Below are positions 25,701 to 40,100 of a stretch of 64,000 bases of DNA, one piece after another. The notes under the pieces were generated by a model. It was given only the letters and a program-made list of their open reading frames with translations, had not been told where the DNA came from and searched no databases. Made by a program: the position numbers and the translations under genes. Numbering within the stretch: the stretch's first letter is position 1; every line of letters starts with the position of its first letter. Source of the stretch: Monoplex corrugatus (taxonomy: Eukaryota; Mollusca; Gastropoda; Littorinimorpha; Ranellidae); contig JAPXFY010000022.1 of NCBI GenBank assembly GCA_030674185.1, positions 38,922,130-38,986,129 of the forward strand, written 5' to 3'.

Positions 25701-27912
25701 AACAGACAGAAACAAGATGGACAGCACTGTGATATGAAACAGACAAAGAAACAAGATGAACAGACAGCTCTGTGATATGAAACAGACAGAAACAATATGA
25801 ACACAGTTCTGTGATATGAAACAGGCAGAAACAAGATGAACAGACATCACTGTGATATGAAACAGGCAGAAACAAGATGAACAGACAGCACTGTGATATG
25901 AAACAAAGAAACAAGATGAACAGACAGCACTGTAATATGAAACAGGCAGAAACAAGATGAACAGACAGCACTGTGATATGAAACAAAGAAACAAGATGAA
26001 CAGACATCACTGATATGAAACAGGCAGAAACAAGATGAACAGACAGCACTGTGATATGAAACAAAGAAACAAGATGAACAGACAGCACTGTAATATGAAA
26101 CAGGCAGAAACAAGATGAACAGACAGCACTGTGATATGAAACAGGCAGAAACAAGATGAACAGACAGCACTGTAATATGAAACAGGCAGAAACAAGATGA
26201 CCAGACAGCACTGTGATATGAAACAGGCAGAAACAAGATGAACAGACAGACAGCACTGTGATATGAAACAAAGAAACAAGATGAACAGACAGCACTGTAA
26301 TATGAAACAGACAGAAACAAGATGAACAGACAGCTCTGTGATATGAAACAGACAGAGAAACAAGATGACCAGACAGTTCTGTGATATGAAACAGACAGAA
26401 ACAAGATGAACAGACAGCTCTGTGATATGAAACAGAGAAACAAGATGAACAGACAGCACTGTGATATGAAACAGACAGAAACAAGATGAACAGACAGCTC
26501 TGTGATATGAAACAGAGAAACAAGATGACCAGACAGCTCTGTGATATGAAACAGACAGAAACAAGATGAACAGACAGCTCTGTGATATGAAACAGAGAAA
26601 CAAGATGAACAGACAGCTCTGTAATATGAAACGGAAACAAGATGAACAGACAGCTCTGTAATATGAAACAGACAGAGAAACAAGATGAACAGACAGCTCT
26701 GTGATATGAAACGGAAACAAGATGAACAGACAGCTCTGTGATATGAAATAAGATGAACAGACAGCTCTGTAATATGAAACAAACAGAGAAACAAGACGAA
26801 CAGACAGCTCTGTAATATGAAACAGACAGAGAAACAAGATGAACAGACAGCTCTGTAATATGAAACAGACAGAGAAACAAGATGAACAGACAGCTCTGTG
26901 ATATGAAACAAACAGAGAAACAAGATGAACAGACAGCTCTGTAATATGAAACAGACAGAGAAACAAGATGAACAGACAGCTCTGTAATATGAAACAGACA
27001 GAGAAACAAGATGAACAGACAGCTCTGTAATATGAAACAGACAGAGAAACAAGATGAACAGACAGCTCTGTAATATGAAACGGAAACAAGATGAACAGAC
27101 AGCTCTGTGAGTGTGATATGAATTAGAGAAACAAGATGAACAGACAGCTCTGTAATATGAAACAGAGAAACAAGATGAGCAGACAGCACTGTGATATGAA
27201 ACAGACAGAGAAACAAGATGAGCAGACAGCTCTATTATATGAAACAGACAGAAACAAGATGAACAGACATCTCTGTGATTTGAAACAGAAACAAGATGAA
27301 CAGACATCTCTGTGATACGAAACAGGGAAACAAGACAAACAGACAGCTCTGTGCCTGGCTGTGATGTGAAACAGAGAAACAAGATGAACAGACCAATAAT
27401 AACAATAACAATAATAAAAATAACAACAAAATTAATAAAATCAATCATCGGTGTATACTTTCACTAACCAATGAAGAAAGTATGCAGACTATGCAGCAGC
27501 ATTAAACCTGCATATTCTACACCCGATATCCACAATAAGAAGCATCACACATACAAACACCACACATACAAACACCACACACACACACACACACACACAC
27601 ACAACACACACACACACACACACAAGCATACACAGCATACACACACACACATGCTCACTCACACACACACACAGCATACACACACACAAATGTACATTGC
27701 ATACACACACAAACATATACAGTATATACACACATACCACTCACAAATACACACACACACACACAAAGTACACAGTACTACACCCACACAAACACACACA
27801 CAGCATACACACACAAATGTACATACACATACATACACAAACACACACAAACACACAGTACACACACACACATACATATGCTCACACAGACACAAACACA
27901 CACACATGCTCT

Positions 27913-27959
<47 letters not shown>

Positions 27960-30900
27960 CACACACACACACACACACACACATACACACACACACACAT
28001 GCTCTCACATATGCACACACAAAACACAAAAACACACACACGCACACATACCACACACAAACACACACACACAAACTTTGTGACAAAGTGCACACACACT
28101 CACAAACACACACACACATACATCTAATATCACTTATAGTGAAAAGACGTTAAAGAACAAACGAACTCACACACATGCTCACATATACACACAGACACAC
28201 ACAACTCACACACATGCTCACATATACACACAGACAACACACACACACACAGACCACACACACACACAACACACACACACACACACACACACAGTGACAC
28301 ACACACAGTGACACACACACACACGGGAGACTGAGATTCAAGATGGCGGAGATTGCTACTTGGTAAAATTCCGGCAGTCAGAGACATCGTGGATCAGTCC
28401 AAAATGACCAGGACAAGAAGAAGCCGCCTTGCTCAGCAGAAGCAAGATGATACGTCAGTGAGAATGGCCGATCAGGAGATCCAAACGACTAGCGACGATG
28501 GAGAGATGAGAGATGAGATCGAAAAGGCTGAGACTGTCCGTACAAATGGCGCCTCGACCGCGGTTCTCACTGGTACGCAGAGTGGGATAACACACCCACG
28601 CCTGTACTCAGCTCTGCGGAACTGGTGAGTACGATTGACAAACTCAAAAATATCGTACTGGATCTGCGCAAGCAAGTAAACTCTCTAGAAAGGACTGTGC
28701 TTGCGCAGATCTCGGAGCGGTCAACAGCAACCACCACCACCAAGATCACCAGTAACAGTCAGACACAGACAGATCCCCAGGACACAAATCCAACTGTACG
28801 CAGACGTTCTCAAACAGAAACCAACACGCAGGCAGGACGACCAACAGCCCTCAAAATCAGACAAAACAAAAAGTAGCAGCAATAAATCAAAGCGAGCAAA
28901 AATAGCGACCGAGAAGAAAACCAAAGACGGGAAAGAACAACATGACATCAAAAAAACTAAAGACGTCACTTCACAGCCAAAACATTCAACGTCACACACT
29001 AAGAAGATACCAGAACAATGTAAGAAGAATCACGACCTTCCCTACGTTTTGACTGTCCACGACTCGGTGTTGACAGGTGTCAACTCAAGACGACTGGGAC
29101 GATCTTACGGTTTTGAAGGAGACTCGTGTGCTGTGAATAACATTCCTGACATAAAAGGCTCTTTAGACAAGGCACTATCTAAATTTGACAATCCTGCTGA
29201 CTGTATCGTTTTTCATTGTGGTGTCCACGAACTAAATAACAAAGACATCGCAGCAACTACTCAACATCTCGCTTCTTGCATAAAACATGCAGCACAAACA
29301 TACCCAACATCAAAGATAGTTATCAGCAAGATCGCCCCTGTCCGACATGCACATACGGAGGTTCAGCGGAATTTGTTCAACGCTTTCTTGTCCGCTGAGC
29401 TTGTTGACATAAAAAACATTTCTTTTGTTTCACATGAAAACCTCCGTAATAACCAGCACTTTCTATACGACAATATACACCCCACTGCCAGAGGAAGCAG
29501 CGTGATAGCGGGAACCTTGGACGACACGTTCGAGATTTGTTTTGGGAGACCCCTAAGAGAACAACACGATCACGTTCTTCACGACTACACTCCTCCAGAT
29601 TCCCCCTAGGACGGTTCCACCATTTTGATAACTGCGAACCGTGGTGGCTGCCATATGATATGTTTTAGTAGATCTACAGTTATCAACGATTCCTGTCACA
29701 GGACTTTTTCCACATCATCTCTGACAATTCGTCAGACTATAAGGACTCAGTCAGACTATAATCTCCGTACATTTGACGGCGTGTATACCATTGTTTCATT
29801 TATTTGTAATTTGTTTCTGTTCTTAATCACCTCTTATCTCTATTAGAAGGACTTTTCCCCATAGTTTTACTTACATTTTTGTTCTACCTTTCAATAGTAG
29901 CCTAAGTAATTAATGGTTTCTTTCTGGCCATTTTTATCGTACATAGAAAACCAAAGTCTTCGTGATTATCAAACAAATAACCAATAATTTAACATAAGAG
30001 ACTAGCCAACAATGAAATTGCGCCAACAATCACAAATCAAAATTTTGCAGTGGAATTGTAGATCTATTTCCACCAATTCCGCATACCTGGAACATTTTCT
30101 CTCATCAAATCAGTGTGAAGTTTTAATTTTGCAGTCGCTTAATGTTATCCCAACCAAACTTCCCAATTTCCAAAATTATTATTATCCTCCGATATATGAC
30201 TTGGGAAATCCTGGGAAGAAGGTAGCCACTGCGATATATATACTTAAAGAGTTGCAGTATCACATATTTAATTTCCCAGTTTTTACATCAACTGAAGACT
30301 TACACGCTTGTGCCGCCACAGTACAATTCAGTAATTCTTTCATCCTGAACGTTTTGTCAGTTTACCTGCCAGCAGGTCCAAATGACCACAACACAGAATG
30401 GCTGCATACGATTCCGGATCTGCAGCACGGTAGATGGCTAATAGGTGGAGACTTTAATTCCCACTCCCCGTTTTGGGAAAAAGATTGTTGTACTGTTACA
30501 AGCAATCGTTTAGTAGAAAATATAGTTGACAGTGCGCTTTACCTTTTGAATGATGGGAGTGTCACTAGAATTCCTGATGTTTCCAAACACCGGGCAACAG
30601 CCATCGATCTGTCACTAATATCACCAGAATTAGTACCATGCTGTACCTGGGACACTCACAAAGATACTTTGGGAAGTGATCACTTACCTATCATCATAAC
30701 AATAACTTATGACAACATCAGGATGAAAGACAGCACTCCTGACATCATACCAAAATATAATTACGTGCGCGCTGATTGGTCCTTGTTTCGGACTGCTCTT
30801 GCTAATCAAGAATATAAGCATTATGAAAGTGAAAATGTAGACGTTATGTTTTCAAAGTTCCAGGAGTCAGTTCTAGCTGCTGCAGACCTCTCCATCCCGA

Positions 30901-33900
30901 AACTCAAAACTTATAAGTCCAATAATCGTATGGGTAATGTTTGGTGGACAGAGGAATGTGAGAAAGCAGTTCAGTATAAAAAAGATAAATTCAAAATCTA
31001 CATCAAAAGCAGAAAATCCGACGATCACATGGAAATGAAAAAAGCTAACATCCAGTGTAATAAAATCATTGCTGAAGCAAAGAAAGATTATTGGGCATCA
31101 TACTGCACCAAAGAAATTTCTGATTTTAAGGATTTCCATAAAATCTGGACAAAAATGAATCAAATGAAAAATGGGGCCAATTTACCCACGTGTCCAATAA
31201 TGATTGATACATGTCACAAATTTCCTTCTGACATGGACAAAGCTGAAACTTTTGTAGAACTCTTTGCTGAAAATAGTAAAGTAGACGGTTGTCTCCTAAC
31301 AGCAAACACTACAGAGAAATGGCAGCTAACAACCCTATCTTCACTGATCCAATACCTCAGAATGATCGATGGTTTAATTCTCCGATCACCTTAGAAGAGC
31401 TAAAAAACACTCTCTTGTCTCTACACAACAAAAGGAGTTCGGTAGGTGTCGATGCAGTTTCAAATGAAATGATTAAGCGTCTTCCAGAAAATTATATTAT
31501 TTTCTTACATAAAATTTTTCAGAAGTGCTGGGGGAGTGGAACTGTACCACAGGTATGGCAAAAGTCTGTTGTTATACCCATATTAAAAGCAGGAAAGCCT
31601 AAAAACAATAAAAACAGTTACAGACCTATTGCTTTGACGTCCCATACAAGCAAACTAATGGAAAGATTGATCCTAAACAGACTTATACATTACTGTGATA
31701 GAAATAACGTTATTCCGGTAAACCAGGCAGGTTTCAGAAAAAGGAGATCCACAGTTGAGCACCTGGTTAAACTTACAACTCAGATAAAACAACAATTTGC
31801 CCGTAGAAAAAGTCTTTTAGCAACATTTTTCGATGTGAAAAAAGCTTATGATCAAGTTTGGCATAAACGTTTATTGTACAAGCTGAAATCTATTGGTCTA
31901 TCTGGCAATATGTATAATTATATTAAGTCCTATCTAACCAATAGAACAATTCAAGCAAGAGTGGGAACAAGTTATTCTTCTTCACGATCTCTTGACATGG
32001 GAATTCCTCAAGGTTCAGTGATAGCACCTATTTTATTTAATATCCTTATATATGATCTTCCTAGAGTACTCTCAAATCGTGTTGTTTTGGTACAGTACGC
32101 TGATGATATATGCATCTGGATGAATATTACTTTAAAAAAGACAACTCCCCAGAGAGCGCAGAATTACATCAGGAAGTTGTATCAATCTGATCTAGATAGT
32201 CTTGGAAACTACATGTTAGAAAATGGTCTGTCGTTGTCAGCAGAAAAAACTAACATGATGCTCTTTAATCCTGGTGGTACTTTAAATAACTTGCCTACTT
32301 TCAGGCTGCATGGTGAAGCGATCCATTACAAACAGGTTGTAAAATTTCTGGGAGTCTTTATAACATCGAAATTAAACTGGAATGTCCATTTTGATTATAT
32401 TTTAACAAAAGCAAGAAAAGCCTTAAATTTTTTAAAGATAATAAGTAGATTACCCTGGGGAATGGATACAAACATACTTCTCCATCTATCAACAGCACTT
32501 GTAAGATCTAAATTATCTTATGCACAAGAAGTGTTCTTCAGTGCACCCAAATATTTACTAAAGAAGATTCAAAGTTTAGACTGCAAAAGTCTTAAAATTG
32601 CACTAGGTGTACCAGCCCATGCTTCAAATCTGGAAACGTACAAAGTTGCTGGAATTCTGTCTCTGAACAGCTATCGTGAGCTAGCGACAGCAAAGTTTGC
32701 AATCAGAACTACTTCACAAACGGACAATTTTGTGAGCAAGGAAATTAAACTAAGGTCTGATGTTGACTTTCCAAAACGAGCAAGCAACATTTCATCACAA
32801 ATGACTGTTGCAACTTACGTATCTGACTTAGTCAAACAGTCTAACATAAGTTTGGATGAAATAGCTGAGACACCATCCACAATGCCTATCCCTACATGGG
32901 AAATGCTTAAAGCCACTTTTGATCTTGATTATACAGATGCTAAGAAATATGAAAACATTAACATTTCGATATGCACAGCAAGAGAACACATCGATGAAAA
33001 ATACCGTACCCACCTCCATATTTTTACCGATGGGTCAGTCTTAGAAAATAAATCTGCTGGAGCAGCGTATTATGTTCCAAAATCTAAAATACAAAAGTCA
33101 TTTTTCCTTGGGCCAAATATATCTATATTTACAGCGGAATTAGTCGCTATTACACAAGCGTTGCATTATTTAGTAGATCTTAAACCTGTCTTTTTTAAAG
33201 TGGTTCTCCTTGTTGATTCAAAATCTGTATTATATGCCTTACAGTCATTTAATACAGACACAAGGCCTGACTTAATTACTGAGGCAAATCATCTTATACA
33301 TCGTTTAAGGACAAAAGGTATAGATATCAGTTTATGCTGGGTGCCTTCTCACGTTGGTCTTCATGGCAACGAAGTAGTAGACAGAGCAGCTAAACAAGGT
33401 GCACACAACACTGATAATACTATAGAATTACGTATTAAAACTTCCGTAAAAGAAGCTTGCAACTTGCTAGAATCAGCCTCATGGATTCGATTTCATGAAC
33501 ATTTCAATGAAAAGTTTGTGACACAACAAATGATAAAACTTTCATTACAAAATGTATGTAAAAAATTGCAGTATTCTTCCATATATCATTCAAGATCGAT
33601 TGTTGCTGTTCATTTTCGTATTCAACTAAACGCGTTGAAAACAAAATATTGTAAAAATATCAAGTGTATTTGCGGAGAACAATTCACACTGTTTCACAGT
33701 TTATTTTACTGCAAAATGCTACGTTCTTTTTTACCAAAAATATTTACACAAGAAAACTATTCAGAAACTCATTTTAAAGAAGTAACTTCTGATCAGTCTT
33801 TATCAGTTAAAATTTCAGAATCATTGGTTCACAGTCCTGTTAATGTATTGCTTTAAGTTTATGAAGTTAGTATTCTAGCGTTAAATTTTTCCTTCACATT

Positions 33901-34081
33901 GTTAATGTTAATTGTTAGTGTTAAGATCTTGTTCCATTTTTCTATTTACCCATTTATTTATGTCTTTTACTTTGTCTCCCCTCTCCCCACAATGCAACTC
34001 GCCCACCTCTTATCTTCCATTCCCCCCCCCCCCCCCCTGTCTAATATCACTCATAGTGAACAGACGTTAAATTAAAGAACG

Positions 34082-34144
<63 letters not shown>

Positions 34145-37100
34145 CCCCACACACACACAACACACACACAGTGACATACCTGGAAAAAGGAAGAGATTTT
34201 CTGCTGAGAACCATCCTGTAAGTGAAACACATAAAACAAATATCAGCAACTGGTGGAAAAATACTGTCCTTGTATGAATGCTTTACAAAACATTTCATCA
34301 AGGACAAAAAGAAAAACGATTTTTTCCCAAAGTACCATTGTACCCAGGCAGCCCTGTCTGTGTTCACTTCTCCCCTCTTAGCCCCCCCCCCCCCCCCCCA
34401 TTTTCTATACCACGATGAAGATGATAAGTATGATGCTCCGGAGTTCTGCCTAGGATAGAGACTATGTGACAATGTGACATGGCTCCATGCTTACAACCAT
34501 AACAATATATCCTGGTGTCACCAGGCCCAAGACATACAAACACCTGCAGCATTGGTCAAGAGATTTCAACACCATCCCCAATGACACATCCCTGAAGTGG
34601 ATCAGACTCAACTGTGTGGTCCCAATCTTCCCAGTGAGCCCACGGCACGCTCAGCTCTGTGGGTAGCAGCCACATAGGGTTGAAAAATTCCACAGTGATT
34701 TTTGAAGGGATTGATGAGGATTTGAACCCACAACCTTCCAATCGGAAGTTTGTTGTGCTATCCACTACACCATGGTGACTGGTACTAAAAACAATCGCTG
34801 GACGGGCATGGCATACGGGACGATTTGGTTCTTTGTCTTTTTAACCCTTTCACTCTTGCACCCTATCCATCAACAGCAAAAAACTTAACCTTTTGATACC
34901 CTCATCCTATCCACCAGCTTCCTGCAGTTTAGCTCAACTACTTCTATAAATACTGCCATGTGTGTGTGTGTGTGTCTGTGTGTGTGTGTGTGTGCGCGCT
35001 TTATCTGCGAGTGTGTGTGAGTGAGTGAGTGAGTGAGTGAATGAGAGTGAATGTGTGTGTGTGTGCGTGCGTGTGCGTGCGTGCGTGCGTGTGTGTGTGT
35101 AAGTGTCTGAGTATGAATGAGTGTATCTGTTGTGTGTGACTCTTTCACTAGTTTCAGCACAATGAATTGTTTACAAAAATACACACACCACGAAAATACT
35201 GTTTGTCTTTTCTTTCAATGGTTAAAGTAGTGAAAATGAGTATATCATAGATCCTGGATTCTAATCCACCCTGACACCTCCACCTGGTTGGTAAAGGATG
35301 GAGATTTTTCCTATCTCCCAGGTCAACATGTGTGTAGACCTGCCAGTGCCTAAACTCCCTTCAAGGATATACATGCAGAATATCATATATGCCTGTTTAA
35401 CCCTTTGACTCCCGCACCCTATCCACCAGCATCCTGCACTGTCTAGCACACAAAAACGTAACCCTCTGACTCCCTCAACCTATCCACCAGCTTTCTGCAG
35501 GGAGCTAGTGGATAGGGTAAGAAAGTCGAAGGGTTAAGTTTTTGCAGTTGGTGGATAGGGTGCGGGAGTCAATGGGTTAACCCTTTGACTCTTGCACCTG
35601 TCCACCAGCATCCTGCAATTGTCAACCATGCTAGCCAAGCAAAAACTTAACCATCTGACTCCTTCACCCTGTCCACCAGCCTCCTGCTTTTGTCAACCAC
35701 GCTAGCAAGCATAAACTTATTCCTTTGACTCCCGCACCTGTCCAACAGCATCCTGCATTGTCAACCATGCTAGCAAAGCAAAACCTTAACCCTTTGACTC
35801 CCTCACCCTACAGGAAGTTGGTGGAGGGGATGAGGAGCCAGAGGGTTAAGTTTTTGCAGTTGTTGGATAGGGTACGGGAATCAAAGGGTTAAGATCCTGC
35901 AAATCATGTCAGCAGATGGCTTATGGAAACATGAAAACATCCAAAACACACACCCGATGATGAGTATGCACGTGTGGCAACATATCGTCTGTTCAGTGTT
36001 GGCAAGACCCAGGAGATATGGCCAACTACAACTCCTTACTTTCAACAAATAACCACAAACAAATTGTGATAATGAGGAAACAAAGATAGCCTTAAAGTGG
36101 AGTTCCCTTGTATATTTTAGGAAGTGTCACCCATAATAATGACGTCATCGCTGATAGTCGTCATTTCCGCTTCGTTGATCTGGTAACCACCAAATAATTT
36201 AGCGAAAAGAAGCGACTTTAAATCGTATCCTTTTTGGAGGCAACATTTCAGGTAAATGTATAGTATTTTATCGATAAATAAATGGAATTTATAAATAGTT
36301 AAGATTTGGAATCATTGCAATGATCGTTGTTATGAAAACATCTCCAAGGCAGCGATCACCACAATCTAAATTTCTAACATCTAGATCTAAATACATTTTG
36401 TCGTAGATCACAAAATATCGAGTTTCACATAAATCAGATGAATGATTTAGAATTATTTCATAAAATTTAGAATTATTTCATCAATATTTTGAAGTAGTGA
36501 CGACCACTGCCATGGCTGTTGCCCTGGAATAAGCCATTCTGTTGATTTGCCGCCATGGCAGTGTGTACATTGTTGTCAAAGAAATTGCTGGGTGCCTCAA
36601 ATATAAGCAGATCCTCTTAGGTTCTCGGGAGATGAGATGACGATGAATGATTAAATCGTTGAGACGTCCGATCCACTGGTTGCCTGCTTTGAGTCTGGAA
36701 TGTGTGATGCATTGAGTCTGTCAGCTTCTCCGAACTCATAGGGTTCACAAAACCCACCTCATCTGCGCCCCACAACATTTTGGTGTCAGAAATGGGATTC
36801 ATTGATTCAATTGAAGTTTCGTGGGATTCGAATGAAGTTTCGTGGGATTCGATTGAAGTTTCTACAGAGAAAAAGACAGACTCTGCATTACATATTTTGG
36901 GTTTGAAGCGGGCGATTGGAGGTGAAGATGGAACAACGTCCATGCCTCGGTGGCAAGAACCAACCTCTTTTCAGCGACGGAGAAGCTACACCCCAACAAT
37001 ATTTTAAAGCCTACAAACTCAGAAAATTTCATAGAAGAATTTACAAGAGAAGCACGCCTGATTCTACAATTTCAACCGCTGTCAGACAGGGCCGCCGCCA

Positions 37101-40100
37101 GTTGGTTGCTGAACGCACTAGAAGGGAGGGCTCGACAAGAAATCCTCTCCAGAGATGCCAGAGAGATCAACTCAGCAGAAAAGATCCTCGAAATCCTCGA
37201 ACAACTGTGGGGAGAAAAAAAGAACTTATCTACACTGACAACTAACTTCTTCAGGCGCCAGCTAGGGAAGAATGAATCCATCGGAGAATATGCAACTGCT
37301 CTACGACTTCTATGGAAGATTATCGAGTCAGCAACGCCGGAAGAACCGTTTCCTCAGTCACTTTTACGAGATACTTTCGTGAACGGGATACATCCAGTTT
37401 CTCTCCGCAGAGACTTAAAGAAGTATACCAGGGAACATCCAGAGGCAGACTTCTTTAAAGCAGTCGAAGAGGCTCAACGATGGATGCGAGAGGACTACGC
37501 CGTGGAAAATGCTGTGGAGCAAGCCACTCTAGATGACAGCACACTTCGATGCCTGGAAGAGAAAATAGAAGCCCTGACGCTACGCATAGAAGCAGGAAGA
37601 AACGAGAAACGACTGCAAGAAGTAGTCACCTATCAAAGTGAAGAGCAACAAATACAGTCTTCAACCAAACGTCAAGCAGCAAGTCCACAACCTTCGACGA
37701 GGAGTCTGACATGTTGGTGGTGTCAACGCAAAGGCCACAAAGAGTCTGAATGCACAGCCAAACGGCAATATAGATGTCGGCAACATCAACATGGTCATCT
37801 GGGCAAGACGCAGGAAAACTAGAAACCCCCGTTGTTCTGGAGAGCCAAGCAACGGGGGGAAGGAGGAATCAGTCAGCAAGGACAAGCAAGAAGACAACGA
37901 ACAGCAGTAAATCAGTTACTACAGTTGAGGTGGAGAGCCATGCGGATGGACAGCGAAGATCAGACAGGGAAACAGCAAGTCGAGAAGGAAAAATCAGTCT
38001 TTCAGGGGAATGCCCAACGACTACTGTCAACCTGAACGGCAAGACAACTCGAGCACTAGTAGACATGGGTAGTGAAGTAACTACCGTCACAGAATCCTGG
38101 GCTTCAAGAAACCTGAAGAATCTGCAACAAGAAGAAAGCCTCGTCAAAATACGAGCTGTGAATGGGGCAGAAGTGCCCTATTCCGCTATCTGCCTAGCAG
38201 ATCTCCAGGTCTTTGGGATAACATGTCCAAATACTCCAGTCTTTGTGGTCAAAACGCCTACAGAACCGACGATGAAAGCCAGGAAAGAGAAAGTCCCAGT
38301 ATTATTGGGGATGAACGTCTTGGAGACTTGCCTGAACAATGAAGATCTTCCTCCATCATTCAGAACTTTGGCAAGAGAGATTAAAAAGAAGAAAACTCCA
38401 ACTCAAGGCATTGCTCACGCTGCATACCAGCAATTTATATCGGCTTTCTCCATTTCGACCATCAAGATCTCTGGTACGAAGACAGAATCGCCGCATCTTC
38501 TAGCTTATCCAACGAGCCAGTCACTTCCTCGAGGCCTGATGATGATTCCCACCCTGCTTAGTGATGACCGGAACGCTCGCTATGTTAGAATAGCCAACCT
38601 GACAGATGAAGACAGAATCCTGCCTGCGAAGACACCAGTAGCAGTTTTAGAAATGGTCGACATGCTTGAAAAAGGTCCGCAAGTCCAGCTCAACACCGAG
38701 TTAGTCATCTCAGCCACATCGACTGGAGAAGAAGACCAAACAAAATCAAGCCGCAAGTTGGGGAAACCAACCATTCCCGACTTTGACGGGACAAACAGCC
38801 AAAAGAAGAAGCTGCAGGAACTCTTCGAAAAATACTCTGACGCTTTCATGGCAAACTCAGAAGACGTAGGTTTCACTGATGCTGTGACACACCGCCTGAA
38901 AACTACAGATGAAACACCAGTAGTTCAACCTTATCGGCGAATTTCACCTTCTCAGTTTGAAGAAGTCAGAAATCATCTGAAAGAACTTGTGAAGAAAGGC
39001 ATCATCACAGAAAGCTACAGCCCTTATGCAGCACCAGTTGTCATCGTCAGGAAGAAAGATGGTTCCATCAGACTGTGTCAGTGTGTGTCGACTATCGCAA
39101 GTTGAACTCCAAGACCATCAGAGATGCTTATCTATTGCCGAGAATTCAAGAATCTTTCGACGCGCTGGTGGGCTCGCAATACTTCTCGACCTTTGATCTA
39201 GGCTCCGGATTCCATCAGATAGCCATGCATCCAGAAGATCAGTAAAAGACAGCCTTCACAACTCCAATGGGACTCTACGAATACACCAGAATGCCTATGG
39301 GTCTCTGCACAGCGCCAGCCACCTTTCAGAGACTAATGCAAAGAACAATGGCCGACTTCACTTTCGAGTTCCTCCTGGTCTACATTGACGACCTCCTAGT
39401 CTACTCTAAGACGTTTGAAGAGCATCTAGAACACTTAGAGCGTCTCTTGCGAAGAATCACAGAAATGGGCCTCAAACTTCGAGCTGACAAATGTCAAATT
39501 TTGCGTCGACAAGTCGTCTATTTGGGCCACACCATTTCTGCTGAGGGCGTCTCCTGCGAAGATAAGAAAGTCGAGGCAGTCAGAGAATGGCCAGTACCCA
39601 ACACAACTTCAGAACTCCGCAGCTTCTTAGGCTTCGCAAGTTACTATCGATGGTTCATCAAGAAATTTGCCAAAATAGCTGGCCCTCTACACAATTTAGT
39701 CTCCAGAGACAAAAGCAAGAAAAAGAACGCCAACATCTCAGAAACGTGGAACCACTGTCATCAGAAAGCTTTCGAAGAACTCAAGAGCACGCTAACCAGA
39801 GCACCTGTCTTAGGCTACGCAGATTTCACTAAGCCTTTCATTTTAGAAACAGATGCAAGCCACAAGGGACTGGGAGCCATCTTGTCTCAAGAACAAGATG
39901 GACAGCGACGTGTCTTAGCGTACGCGAGTAGAAGACTGAGACCAACTGAGAAGAATCAAGCCAATTGCTCCAGTCTCACCTGTCTCACCTGTCGGCGTCA
40001 CCGGGAACAGTGTTGGCCGCTGCACATGATGTCCTCACAAGTTGCCTCCAGCACTCTCGATCTTGGCTAAGTCTGACCACCTCCTGGAGTTTCTTGCCAC

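Larger units (their letters stand above)
28325..34083 (+). mobile_element. LINE-D: near-complete non-LTR retrotransposon with SGNH ORF1, APE, RT and RNase H
   Basis: Begins GGGAGACTGAGATTCAAGAT within (CA)n and ends AGACGTTAAATTAAAGAAC followed by (CA)n. It carries ORF1 (28404-29609, frameshifted) and ORF2 (30012-33856, one frameshift). The 3' UTR has a run of 18 C at about 34023. It lies in DNA2 intron 2, antisense, ending about 95 nt from the exon 2 donor. The RNase H domain suggests the I/Nimb/Jockey-type assemblage. Confidence 0.85.

Noticed and set aside
25687..27448. Cys/Leu/Ser-rich open frames of 360-530 codons on minus
   Set aside because: They are translations of the 43-bp minisatellite in rotating frames; the unit simply lacks stops.
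34716..34775. tRNA gene
   Set aside because: A and B boxes are present but no complete cloverleaf; the sequence continues into a SINE body and is repeated at 8195.
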